Assembly: GCA_013348725.1 (NCBI GenBank)
Contig: CP054689.1
Span: forward strand, 422,501-486,500
Direction: 5' to 3'
Source: Ectothiorhodospiraceae bacterium 2226
GTDB lineage: Bacteria; Pseudomonadota; Gammaproteobacteria; GCA-013348725
DNA: 64,000 nucleotides
The position numbers and the translations under genes were made by a program. The notes under the pieces were generated by a model, which searched no databases, was not told where the DNA came from, and saw only the letters and a program-made list of their open reading frames with translations. This document shows positions 49,701 to 58,689 of this stretch, in pieces; the first letter of the stretch is position 1; each line of letters starts with the position of its first letter.

Positions 49701-52700
49701 CGATCGCCCACGCCTGGCCATCGTTCTGGAAATTTGTGGTGGAACTCCAGTAGAGCTGCCGGAAGTCCGCCTCGGGCGACCAAAGCCCGCCCGGAGGGAA
49801 CACCACCTTGGTCTGGTGCGCGAACACCGCGTTCGGGAGGACGTACAACAACTCGTTGATATTCGGCAGGCGCCAATCGTCGAAGCCCCCGTGCGTTGAG
49901 GCTTCGCAGTGCTGGATGCTACCCGCCCAATCGCGCTTCAAGCTCGCGTTGTCGAGGGCATCCTGCCACATGAGGCCGTTCTCTTGATCGACCACCACCT
50001 GCTGAGCCGCATCGCGCACCAGAGCCGTCACGTAGCGCTGGTCGATGGGCTCGCCCCGAACGCATAGCACAGGCTTCAGACGTTCTTCCGGATTGCCCGA
50101 CCTGTGGTGCCACAGATCCGACGCTGCGTTGAGGTTATACATCATCGGACCGACGTTGGCGGCGGACTTGCTGATCGTGTAGCCGACCTCTTTCGCCGTA
50201 GGCAAGCGCCACCCACTACCAGGAAGGTGGACGCCCGCCGCGCAGTATTGTGCCGCCTCGTCTCGCGTGCGGAACCGCGCCGGTCGGTCGGCAAACTCCC
50301 AGACGATTCCGGTGACGCGGTCGATGAGCACGCCTTCATCGCTGATGACGTAGTCGATCGAACTGCCACCGCGCTGGTAGTACCCGTCGTCGCCGTCCAC
50401 CAGGCTGAAGGTCTGTCCAGTCTTCAGAATAGTGGACCCGGTAGCCACATCTTCCGTACCGCCGCTGCCGAGGTAAACACGACCGACGGGATCGTACTCG
50501 TGCACCACGCCGAGTGACCATCCTTCCGCCAACTGGCTGTCGTAGCTGTTCTTCAGGGCGACCCCTCGGCCTTGCCAGCTGATGAAGCTTTCGCGAGCAG
50601 CCACATCCGTGACCGTATCCCCAACCGTCGCCCAAGCAACCGGAAAGTCATCCAACGGGCGCTCTTCATCCGCCGCATTGCCGGAGCTGAGATAGCGTGT
50701 CGGGAACTCATAGCCGATGCTGATCCGTCCGCTGACAATGCCGCGCGGTCGGTCCCCCGCGATGCTGCGGCCATCCCACACGAACTCGGCCTCTTGGTTG
50801 GGCGCGGGGTCAAACGTCTGCTCGTACACCCGCCCGGCAACGTCCAGCCGGGCAATGATGCGTTGCAAGCCCGCCGGAACTTCATCGCCACTAACAGTCG
50901 CGCGGATCCGATGCTTAAAGCCGGTTGTGCGCTGGCTGGCGTAGTGCAGAGCGATATTGCTTCCACCGATCGCTACATCATCATGGTGCGATTGCTGGTA
51001 GGGTTTGGCAGACGAGCCGGTACAAACCTCCTCCTCCTCTTCCGGCTTCTCCTCGTCGATCTCGACCTCGACTGCGAAGTCAACCTGCTCTTCTCCGGCG
51101 CCCCAGTTGTAATCGACGGGTGTGAAGTGGTTGAAACTTCCCCACCACAGAGTGTCACCCGGGTGATACCCTTCCAGTCCGATTGCCTCGTCCCAGACCG
51201 AACCGTTGCCGTTCAGATCGTCGGCTATGCCGTCTCCCGTATAGTCAATGCCGTCGACTACCCCGTCGTTGTTCTGGTCCAGCAACTGGACAACGACGCC
51301 GTTGCTCGAGGCGATCCATCGATCCGCCAACCGGTCGAAGTAACCGATCGGCACGATCTCGCCGACCCGAAACCCAAGGAAGTTGTCCACGAACAACACA
51401 ACGTCGCTGTCGAAGACCACCGTGTCGGTGTAATGAACGCCGGCCACATGGAGATCCGTTGCGTAGGTGAACGCAGTCTCCCGCGGAAGCACGCCCGGCA
51501 TGGAGGCCGGAGTCTCGTACTCCGTCGCCGTCAACCAAAAGGACTCCAGGGGCCGCTCCGTGCCGTCGATCGAGCGGATGACGGCAGACGTGACGCCGTT
51601 GAACACCACGGTGCCGCGACGCGGTCCGAACTGGTCGTTGATCAGCGTGGATTGATGTACCTGAGGTTCGCCAGACGCGAGGTCAATGCGCGTACGTTTC
51701 GTATCCCGCGGCAGGAGCATGACATCGTCAAGCGTCGCCCAGCTTCCCGAAGAGCCGATCGTGGAGCGCTGCACTACAAGATGGCCTGCTTTGTCGTACA
51801 CAAGGGTCTGATGTCCGGCGGGTCCGGCGATCATGAACCGGCCGTCCGACCCGGTGCGCACTGAGCCGTATTGCGGCTTGTTTAGGAAGGAGACCTGTAC
51901 GTCTTGGAGTGCGTGACCGCTGCGGCCCGTCACGAACCCCGTAAAGACGGCCATCGCCATCGGATCGTAGCGATCTACGGTCGCATTAGGCGGTAGGTAC
52001 CGCAGCAGGGATTCCGCCCCTGTGCCCGTCAGATGCGCGAGGTCTGTCGGCTTCCGAACCCGCACGTTAAGGCGATTTGATTCGACGTCGCCGAGGCGGG
52101 CAAACACCCGTGCCTCGCCCTCCAGGAGGGCAATCACCTGCCCGGCGCTGACTGAGACGACCGAGCGCTGGTCGGGAATGTATTGAGCAAAGGGAGTGAA
52201 GTCGACAGCGGAGCCATCCTCATAGATGCCCGACACCTGAATCGGCTGGACATCCCCCGGCACCATGAGTAACGTCCCCGGTTCGACTTGCAAATAAGCA
52301 AGTCCTTCCGTCGTCGCGGCGTCGGGCTCAATGGAAATGACGTGGGCTGTGTTGCAACCCTGACTCCCGCTGTGATCGACCGTGCCTATCGCACTGAGGT
52401 CCCAGGTGCTCCCCTGGTCGATCGTCTTGAACACGGTAACAAAGCCCTGCGCCGCGGGTGGCTCTATACCCGGACTGTACGGACCTGTAGCAACACCGAA
52501 TCCGAGAAGACCTTCCGCGAACGGCGAGCCGCTGTTCTCCTCCAATCCCGTCTGCAAGACATGGTCGCGATGCCCCCATGGCAGTTGATCAGCGCCCTCG
52601 AACTGCTCGAACCAGTCCTTATCTTGATACAACCAGAAGAAGATTCCGCGGACGAGCGCAAGCTCGGCGCTAAACGGCTCGTTATAGCTCAATCCATACG

Positions 52701-55176
52701 CGACGGACTCAGTCTGAATGTGTCCGTCCCTATGCTCGAGAACATAGGGATCACCGTCTAGGCGACCCGCTGGTGACTGGCCGTCGTTGTAATGCCCAAT
52801 CACTTGGTTGCGCGAGTGAATGTACTCGGCGTAGTACTGCGCGACGTCCGCCACCCGTGCGTCATAGCCCTCGAAAGGCCGCAGTCCCCGCGCGGAGCGC
52901 TCGGCATTTATTAGATACAAGCCCTTCGCCTGCAGACTCATGGCGTCCCATTCGGCCTGGGACGGCATCAGCAGGTAGGCGAATACCGACGGATCCTGCT
53001 CGCGCGCGAAGTTGAACGCTCGCTCGATCTCCTCTACGGTTTCGCCGCGGTTTCCGATCCAGTCGACGTTGTCTGCGGGGTACAGCGCCAGATAGGACTG
53101 GTCGTCCTCGACCTGCGCGATGGGACATACCTCTGGGGCGCGCCCTTCTTCGACGTACAGAGCCACCGTCACCGTGTCGGTCAAGCCGTGATTCGTCGTC
53201 ACCACCAGTTCGATGCCGTAGGTACCAACCTCCAAACCTTCGATGCGCGCAATGGGCTCCTGGGACACGTCCTCGCCGTTCATGCGCCACCGGAACACCA
53301 ACTCGCCGTCTTCTACCGAGCTGGCACTGCCGTCGATCTCGATCGGCATTCCGACGTACGCAGATACGGTTTCGGGTGCTCTAGCCACCGGAGCGTGCGC
53401 TGCCGTTACCGTCACGATAGTCTGAGACGTCTGCCCCGACTCCGACTCCACTTCAAGGCGATAGCGTCGGACGCCCGCCTCAAGCACGCCCACATACAAG
53501 CTAGTTTCGGTGCCGATCTGCTGCTCGGTGTCGACGTCGAACCATCCGAAGCTGAGCGTGCCTCCCATGGGGTCGTAACTTTGCGAGGCATCGAGCGTCA
53601 GCTCCGTCCCGACAGCCACCGTAAGGTTGTCCTCAATCACAATCACCGGTGGCCCGGACGCGACCGTGACTTCAACAGGCGCCGATACCGCCACGCCGCC
53701 TAGATTGTCCGTAGCCCGGGCACGTAGCTGATACGTTCCGGCTGGTACATTCTCCCACTGATAGCCGTAGGGGGACTCCAACGCTGTCCCCACGACGAGA
53801 TCTCCCTGGAGAAACTCGACCTTCTGAATGGTACCGTCCGGGTCCGACGCATCCGCTGCCAACGCGATACTCGCTGGAGCGGCGTAGCTCGCCCCCGAAA
53901 TCGGGCTGGTGAGCGCGACGCTCGGCAGGACGTTAGAGCTCACTACAGTGATCGAAACTGGGGCCGAAGTAGTAACGGCGCCTCGATCATCAGTAGCCCG
54001 AGCTGTGATGCTGTACTGGCCCGCAGACTTGGTGCCGCCCCACTCGATCTCGTAGGGCGGTTGGGCCGACATCCCCAAGAAGCTCGAGTTGCGGTAGAAG
54101 TCAACCCGCGTGACGTAACCGTCGGAGTCGGATGCTTCCGCGGCTATCCTAATCGAAGAGGTTGGACCATAGGACTGCCCAGGAGCAGGAGACGTGAGGT
54201 ACACGCTCGGGGGCACATTGGCCGCGAGCACTGACACATCGAATGGACCCGATACTGCGGTTTCCCCTAAGTTGTCCGTTGCCACTGCTCGTATCACATA
54301 ATCGCCAGCGGCCATACCGGTCCAGCTAAACACGTAGCTATTAGGCATGTCGGTATAGGGATACGGATTCTCCACGCTCCCCAACAACGTGCTTCCCGCG
54401 TAAAAATCCACTGACGCCACCCGCCCATCAGGATCTAGTGCATCGGCTCGCAGTGTGATTGAGGAAGACGTGTCATATACTGAGCATTGTTGCGGCTGCG
54501 TGATTGCGACGAGCGGCGGGCGATTCTGCGCAACCACTACGACATCGACCGGGGCGGAATCCGATGTGGCGCCCAAATCATCCGTCGCGCGCGCACTGAG
54601 TGAATACTGGCCTGCGGAAACCGAACCCCACACGAACGTGTAGGGCGCGCTTGTGGAACTGCCGATCAAGGTCGCGCCTCGAAAGAAATCGACTTTCGCA
54701 ATCGTACCGTCGTCATCCCACGCGTTGGCGCCTAACGTGATGGTTGCCGGCGCGACATAGCTCGATCCCGGTGCAGGGCTGATCAGAGACACGCTCGGCG
54801 ACTGGTTCGGTGGCGCGTCTCCGACCGTGAATGACACGGCGTTTGACGTCGTCTTTGCCTTCTTGTCGTCCGTGGCTATCGCCGAAATGGTATAGCTGCC
54901 GACAGCCAGATTCTCCCAGTGCCACACATATGGCGCCTGGGTGACCACACCGATGGTCGCATTTCCCGCCTTGAACTCGACCTGAGTTACATACCCGTCG
55001 GTATCGGAGGCTTCCGCCTCCAGGCGAACAGTGGCGGGAGCAACGAAATGCGCGCCTTGAACCGGATCAACAAGGGATACCTGGGGGGCGACGTTCTTGG
55101 GTGGAGGAGCCGCGTTGGCGACGACCCCGAGTGTCAAGAGCAACGTCGCGGCCAAAGCTCTTAGCTGAGGGTGCAT
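46717..55176 (-). CDS. Giant secreted RHS-repeat protein with Ig-like, CAP and DUF1566 domains and a variable tail
   Basis: 2,819 residues with a Sec signal (LRALAATLLLTLGVVANAAP). Residues 27-510 are five Big_7-like Ig domains (for example ATDDLGATSDSAPVDVVV at a domain end), and 510-685 two PKD-like domains. Residues about 750-905 form a CAP/SCP domain (GLYLINAERSARGLRPFEGY ... VIGHYND). A Big_2-like domain, a carboxypeptidase-regulatory-like domain and a DxDxDG-type calcium-loop stretch (DYTGDGIADDLNGNGSVWDE) come next. About 1580-1800 are two DUF1566 modules (GSGWRLPTAKEV, DDWRLPNINELL). About 1870-2695 are YD/RHS repeats ending in [20 protein letters not shown]. The last about 120 residues are the tip: THPLVIGAAVVGAGVVIYQG, then a soluble part. 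There is no PAAR or T6SS link. Confidence 0.9.
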   Translation of the reverse strand: MHPQLRALAATLLLTLGVVANAAPPPKNVAPQVSLVDPVQGAHFVAPATVRLEAEASDTDGYVTQVEFKAGNATIGVVTQAPYVWHWENLAVGSYTISAIATDDKKAKTTSNAVSFTVGDAPPNQSPSVSLISPAPGSSYVAPATITLGANAWDDDGTIAKVDFFRGATLIGSSTSAPYTFVWGSVSAGQYSLSARATDDLGATSDSAPVDVVVVAQNRPPLVAITQPQQCSVYDTSSSITLRADALDPDGRVASVDFYAGSTLLGSVENPYPYTDMPNSYVFSWTGMAAGDYVIRAVATDNLGETAVSGPFDVSVLAANVPPSVYLTSPAPGQSYGPTSSIRIAAEASDSDGYVTRVDFYRNSSFLGMSAQPPYEIEWGGTKSAGQYSITARATDDRGAVTTSAPVSITVVSSNVLPSVALTSPISGASYAAPASIALAADASDPDGTIQKVEFLQGDLVVGTALESPYGYQWENVPAGTYQLRARATDNLGGVAVSAPVEVTVASGPPVIVIEDNLTVAVGTELTLDASQSYDPMGGTLSFGWFDVDTEQQIGTETSLYVGVLEAGVRRYRLEVESESGQTSQTIVTVTAAHAPVARAPETVSAYVGMPIEIDGSASSVEDGELVFRWRMNGEDVSQEPIARIEGLEVGTYGIELVVTTNHGLTDTVTVALYVEEGRAPEVCPIAQVEDDQSYLALYPADNVDWIGNRGETVEEIERAFNFAREQDPSVFAYLLMPSQAEWDAMSLQAKGLYLINAERSARGLRPFEGYDARVADVAQYYAEYIHSRNQVIGHYNDGQSPAGRLDGDPYVLEHRDGHIQTESVAYGLSYNEPFSAELALVRGIFFWLYQDKDWFEQFEGADQLPWGHRDHVLQTGLEENSGSPFAEGLLGFGVATGPYSPGIEPPAAQGFVTVFKTIDQGSTWDLSAIGTVDHSGSQGCNTAHVISIEPDAATTEGLAYLQVEPGTLLMVPGDVQPIQVSGIYEDGSAVDFTPFAQYIPDQRSVVSVSAGQVIALLEGEARVFARLGDVESNRLNVRVRKPTDLAHLTGTGAESLLRYLPPNATVDRYDPMAMAVFTGFVTGRSGHALQDVQVSFLNKPQYGSVRTGSDGRFMIAGPAGHQTLVYDKAGHLVVQRSTIGSSGSWATLDDVMLLPRDTKRTRIDLASGEPQVHQSTLINDQFGPRRGTVVFNGVTSAVIRSIDGTERPLESFWLTATEYETPASMPGVLPRETAFTYATDLHVAGVHYTDTVVFDSDVVLFVDNFLGFRVGEIVPIGYFDRLADRWIASSNGVVVQLLDQNNDGVVDGIDYTGDGIADDLNGNGSVWDEAIGLEGYHPGDTLWWGSFNHFTPVDYNWGAGEEQVDFAVEVEIDEEKPEEEEEVCTGSSAKPYQQSHHDDVAIGGSNIALHYASQRTTGFKHRIRATVSGDEVPAGLQRIIARLDVAGRVYEQTFDPAPNQEAEFVWDGRSIAGDRPRGIVSGRISIGYEFPTRYLSSGNAADEERPLDDFPVAWATVGDTVTDVAARESFISWQGRGVALKNSYDSQLAEGWSLGVVHEYDPVGRVYLGSGGTEDVATGSTILKTGQTFSLVDGDDGYYQRGGSSIDYVISDEGVLIDRVTGIVWEFADRPARFRTRDEAAQYCAAGVHLPGSGWRLPTAKEVGYTISKSAANVGPMMYNLNAASDLWHHRSGNPEERLKPVLCVRGEPIDQRYVTALVRDAAQQVVVDQENGLMWQDALDNASLKRDWAGSIQHCEASTHGGFDDWRLPNINELLYVLPNAVFAHQTKVVFPPGGLWSPEADFRQLYWSSTTNFQNDGQAWAIESESFHSERFNKNDEYHVRCVRDAASAARMPYRFNHDGKHVATIDLDSGRTLLDLSYDERGFLNAVVDRFGNRLTVERDAAGKPMRLVAPNGQVTELVIDENGHLTRVAYEDGTAYAFNYAAGGLLTRKTTPNGHAFNRFYSADGRLLRSDDPEGGLWEFFSDRMAPGHDRYGYTTAESNQYQTDRRLLPDGDVQHTTVREDGTQVVSRMRADRLWESEEACGVGRVVDYVRDAKTLQEIPNVITVSQPSGWTNVTTLTKAYGENGADTMRYTLTVDDGAGVSTVNVDARSGISTYTSPEGRVSSELRDPVTLLPQTIALGGLLPTTYEYDERGRVTRLSVGDRATRYSYNEAGLVAEVVTPDDRSTHYEYDALGRITRITYPDGHSTVSTYDANGNQTTIVVPTPAEHEFAYTGVDRLRESVAPLSEPTRYTYDRDRRLTAIELPSGQRIEHSYAQGRLARTDTPEGIVEYDYLCGGRLSQVREGLESLGYTWDGNLLTELHYQGELNESIHYAYDNQFRINQLSYAGAGSSVSYDADGLLTGIHGFSILRHPEHGLPTQVSDAALSQTRAYNAYGEPSALAYSLGTAERFAYQLERNAMGQITARTETLPDGSTRQYEYGYDARSRLSTVHRDGVLVEAYQYDANGNRSVYTSALRGRHGVSATYNLGDQLQTSGDSSYAYDANGQLAERTTAGVTTRYHYSSLGRLERVETPDKLIEYRHNAYGNRVAKLVNGEVVERYLWLDLTTLLAIYDGDGNLKQRYEYTVGHTPTRFTQDGEVYYILTDHLGSPRVITDAQGSVVKSLDYDAYGNVLHDSNPDFRVPFGFAGGLSDPDTGLIRFGYRDYDPDTGRWTARDPIGFAGGDTNLYGYVLGDPVNFYDPRGTHPLVIGAAVVGAGVVIYQGYKAVSEFSQDVATLKAARDRQDSIDILRDPNAWFDANRERNEALIDGMSSGVGVVMSCPGTSATGPIPSSQIDLIFGGAGAALTSGGAD

Positions 55177-55190
55177 CGATTGTCCCTATA

Positions 55191-55218
55191 GTTATTGTTA
55201 TTGTGATTGTTATTGTTA
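55191..55218. repeat. Hexanucleotide repeat GTTATT between the SBBP and RHS genes
   Basis: About 4.7 copies of GTTATT (one copy GTGATT) cover the SBBP stop codon and most of the 39-bp gap. An AGGGA SD follows 6 bases before the RHS ATG. Copy-number change would alter the distance between stop and start. Confidence 0.7.
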
Positions 55219-57708
55219 GTGGCATTGACGGACGGCGTCGACCACGACGTACTTCGATTCTGAACTACCGGACACTTCATTCGTGCGAAGAACGGCCGAG
55301 AGGCTGTGGACCCCCGCGCCGAGGTTCACGGTAAGCTGCGCCACACCATCGATTAAGGGCGCAGAACCCATCGGTGTGCGCCCGCTAAGAAACGTAATCA
55401 TCCCGGACGTAGCTTCGCCATGCACTGAAGCCGTCAACTGCAGGCTCTCCGCGTTCGAAATGAACTCCGCCGAGGTCTCGAGCAAAATATCGCGCACGAC
55501 GCTCGTCAGCGCCATAAGCGTTGCATCATTAAACCCCTTGTGCTCCGCCTGAAAGGCATCCTGTGTAGGCGTAAAGTTCACTAGAGTTTGGTCTGGATGG
55601 TTAGTCGATCCCGCTAAGTAAACGTGGCCCTCCCCCGACGTCACAATCGCCCTCCCACCGCCGATGTCAAACCAGAGGGAACTGGAAGAGTCGTAGGATG
55701 ATCCGCTTGCGTGCGGCGTCTCCCACTGCTGAACAATGCTTGAGTAGACGAGGGCAGAACCGGAACGGCTGACTTTCGTCACGAACACAGAGTCGACGTA
55801 CTCGGTTGCCTTGGTCGGGAAAAGCGAATTAATGAGCGGGAATGTGTATGATTTAGCAATTCCCGTCACGAAAGCATGACCAGCATCATCTATAGCAATG
55901 CCGTACGCGGCGTCGCCAGGCCAGTCCGGCGGAGAACTAGGGGTGATAAAACAGCTACTACGACAAACCTCTCCACCAAGAAAAGACGAGTATACTATTG
56001 CATTCCCCGCAGAGTTCAACTTCATAACAAATGCATTGCCAAGACTGGAGTTCCTGAGGCGCGCTCCAGCCTTCAGCTGGAAGCCATTCCTCACCGGGAA
56101 GTCCGGTGATCTCGTCTCCCCGGCCAAGAAGACATTCCCTTCCACGTCGATAGCTACCGCATTCACAATGTCGGTGAGACTGCCACCAATGAAGGTTGAA
56201 TAGGCGAATGATCGTCCATCCGGCGAGAGTTGCACCAGAAAGCCCATGGATTTTCCATCAGTACCCAGATAGGTGGGCTGCAGCGCGCTCGCCGTGGGAA
56301 AGTCTGCCGAGAACGTCAGACCTGCCACGTGGGCATAGCCACCCGAATCGACAGCGACTGCCATTCCCTCATCCCGAGCACTTCCGCCGAGAAAGGAGGC
56401 ATATACCATCTTCTTTCCGTCGTGCGCGAGCCTCGCCACAAACGCGCTACTCTGAGCGCTTAGCGCAGCTGGCTGTACCGCCTCAGGAGTTGTCTGAAAA
56501 CTGGGGGTCGCGACACCCGTGAGGTAAACGCTTCCATCACCTCCAAGCGCAAGGGAGCGGATGCTTACCTCGGAGACATAGGTTGAAAACTCTAACGCGG
56601 TTCCCTGGTTGTTCAGCTTCGCTACGAATCCTGCGGAAGAATCTGACGTGGTCTGATACGCGCCGTTTGTCGTCGGAAAGCCTGTCCCAGCATATCCCGC
56701 CACAAACACGTTTCCATCTTCGTCTACGGCGAGGGCAATTCCCGCGTCTCTGCCCCGGTTACCGCCGAGATAGGTAGAATAGATCGCTGTGCGTGCAGAG
56801 GGATCCAGCTTGGTGATGAAGACGTCGCGATCCCCATTGCCTATCTGCCTATCCAATGCGGAGACGAGCGGAAAGTCGCGTGAGGATGTATAGCCTGCCA
56901 CATAGATATACCCGTCGCCGTCCACCGCTATGGCGGTCGCCACATCATTCCCCGATCCACCGAGATACGTCGCGTAACTCAGAATGGGATCAATAACGAG
57001 CTTCTTCGATCTATCGTAGTTCGGGATATGGAAGGCAAGCGTGTTTGCTGCGAGCAATTCATATGCTCCCGCCACGGGGATGTGTTCACCGCGTTCCGTC
57101 TGGTAAACATATGGCTTACTCATCGTCAGTTCGTGCTCACCCACGCGGAAGCGAAGCTCACCGTTTTCACTTAGCGCTAAACCTTTAACCCCTTCGAGCA
57201 TTAGATGGATAGTGGACACGTCAGCGCCGGGAGAAACTTCAAAGTCATATTGGAGGTGGCGACCGTTCCCGTAGTACACAATATCGATACCCGGATAGAC
57301 GTCCGGGTACACCACGCGCGCATAGCTACCAACGTCCGTTATTGTGCCGCTGGCGCGAATGTAATTCTTGGTACCGGGATATCGATCAAAGGGAGTCGGA
57401 GGCACATCCGCAATCGCGCCTAATAGCCGCAGCCGGAAGGAGTTGGTTTGACCGGCCGAAGAGGACTTTACTGGAAGGTGGATCGTCGCCTCGGCAGCGC
57501 CCAGATACACGTTGTATCCGGCAGCTTCGGCAAAGTATTCGATGTTTGAGTCTGCTTGCCCACGGTTCTCCTCAAACGCCAACTCGGCGCCATCCGTGCG
57601 CGACATGGCCGACACTGCCTGGATGTCGGGAACGTCCGAGATGTCCCCAGCGAGAAGCTCAAGCGGCATCAGGAAGACGAAGAGAACAAAAGTCCGTGCT
57701 ATGCCCAT
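55216..57708 (-). CDS. SBBP (beta-propeller repeat) secreted protein
   Basis: 830 residues with a signal peptide (MGIARTFVLFVFLMPLELLA). The N-terminal domain carries FEENRGQADSNIEYFAEAAG, a DUF7948-type segment that typically precedes propeller repeats. Then at least seven SBBP repeats (YLGGSGNDVATAIAVDGDGY, YLGGNRGRDAGIALAVDEDG, FLGGSARDEGMAVAVDSGGY and others). The C-terminus is an Ig-like domain (LQLTASVHGEATSGMITFLS). It lies 39 bp before the RHS gene, so it is co-transcribed. It may be a surface or secreted partner of the RHS protein; this is inference. Confidence 0.85.
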   Translation of the reverse strand: MGIARTFVLFVFLMPLELLAGDISDVPDIQAVSAMSRTDGAELAFEENRGQADSNIEYFAEAAGYNVYLGAAEATIHLPVKSSSAGQTNSFRLRLLGAIADVPPTPFDRYPGTKNYIRASGTITDVGSYARVVYPDVYPGIDIVYYGNGRHLQYDFEVSPGADVSTIHLMLEGVKGLALSENGELRFRVGEHELTMSKPYVYQTERGEHIPVAGAYELLAANTLAFHIPNYDRSKKLVIDPILSYATYLGGSGNDVATAIAVDGDGYIYVAGYTSSRDFPLVSALDRQIGNGDRDVFITKLDPSARTAIYSTYLGGNRGRDAGIALAVDEDGNVFVAGYAGTGFPTTNGAYQTTSDSSAGFVAKLNNQGTALEFSTYVSEVSIRSLALGGDGSVYLTGVATPSFQTTPEAVQPAALSAQSSAFVARLAHDGKKMVYASFLGGSARDEGMAVAVDSGGYAHVAGLTFSADFPTASALQPTYLGTDGKSMGFLVQLSPDGRSFAYSTFIGGSLTDIVNAVAIDVEGNVFLAGETRSPDFPVRNGFQLKAGARLRNSSLGNAFVMKLNSAGNAIVYSSFLGGEVCRSSCFITPSSPPDWPGDAAYGIAIDDAGHAFVTGIAKSYTFPLINSLFPTKATEYVDSVFVTKVSRSGSALVYSSIVQQWETPHASGSSYDSSSSLWFDIGGGRAIVTSGEGHVYLAGSTNHPDQTLVNFTPTQDAFQAEHKGFNDATLMALTSVVRDILLETSAEFISNAESLQLTASVHGEATSGMITFLSGRTPMGSAPLIDGVAQLTVNLGAGVHSLSAVLRTNEVSGSSESKYVVVDAVRQCH

Positions 57709-58335
57709 ACTGCCCCCACTTGCGTCTTGTTCTTAGTATGCTGTGGAGCCATGAGGCACAGTGACGACCACGCCCCAGCGGCCGCCATCAGGCAGAACGA
57801 TGGGCGTCAATCGGCTGGCTCTCTCGGCTTATTCTTGTAGTCGGTACTTTGACTTTCCAAGTCTTATAGCATCCGCGGAGATCGCACGACAAGCGCTTTT
57901 TTGGCAGCGAAAGCAATACCGGTTCCAGCGTGCCCACACGTAGTCGTTTTCCGCGGTCGTCCTTGTTGAACCAGGCAGCGGTTCGCACCCTCACCCCATC
58001 GCGTAGCGCTCGCGAACGGCATGTTACTGAGGCCTACATACCTCCCGCGTGCGCGCAGAGTAGTATCAGGTGCGTTCGACTCACTCGTGTCGCTGGCTTT
58101 ACTCAGGGGAGGGCACACCCGGCTTCGGCATACGGCCAACGGTAACGTTGCGGGCACGCTGGTCGCTGAGGTTCCGGTGCGCAACCCAAACCGCTGTGGC
58201 CAAAGAACACCACCACACCCCGTTAGGATGCGACCATCACGCTGTTGCCGATGAAGCGGCCCGTCAGTGTCCCGAGCGGAATCGCTGGCTGCCTAAGTAG
58301 CGTCTCCATTCAGGCGAGGTCGGCGGCGTACGCCA
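57709..58335. other. About 630 bp without a recognised gene
   Basis: AT content is higher than in the housekeeping regions. I see no ORF with family support, no tRNA, and no strong terminator. The region probably includes the promoter of the SBBP-RHS operon and decayed sequence at the island edge. Confidence 0.4.
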
Positions 58336-58675
58336 TCACTCCCGGGCGATGGTGGGCGGGGGGCTTGCCAGAGATGTCGTAGGTGACGCGCGCGATGCCG
58401 TCCGCCCCGTTGATGATGCGATTGGATACGGGCTCCAGCAGCTCGTAGGGCAGGTGCGCCCAGCGCGCGGTCATGAAGTCGGTAGTCTCCACCGCGTGCA
58501 CCGCGAACACGCAGTCGTAGCGGCGGCCGTAACCCGTCACGCCCACCGAGCGCGCCGGCAGAAACACCGCGAAGGCCCGCTCACCTTGTCGTATCGGCCG
58601 CTGCGGCGCAGTTTCCCCGATGAAGATGTGTTCGCCTTGGCGCTACAGGTCCGCGTACTCCTTCTTCACCTCGCG
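58336..58675 (-). pseudogene. Decayed 3' fragment of guaA
   Basis: The minus strand repeats the end of Gua[21 protein letters not shown] and [20 protein letters not shown], then [16 protein letters not shown]. Two small indels and many substitutions separate it from the intact gene at 61101-62699, and the true stop is lost. It lies between the RHS island and the metallo-hydrolase gene. It has no start and cannot work. Confidence 0.9.
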
Positions 58676-58689
58676 CTTTCGGGTATTCC

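Noticed and set aside
38630-58675. The island as a prophage or an integrative conjugative element
   Set aside because: No integrase, capsid, terminase, relaxase or conjugation genes are seen; all genes belong to the RHS/SBBP system or its decayed copies.
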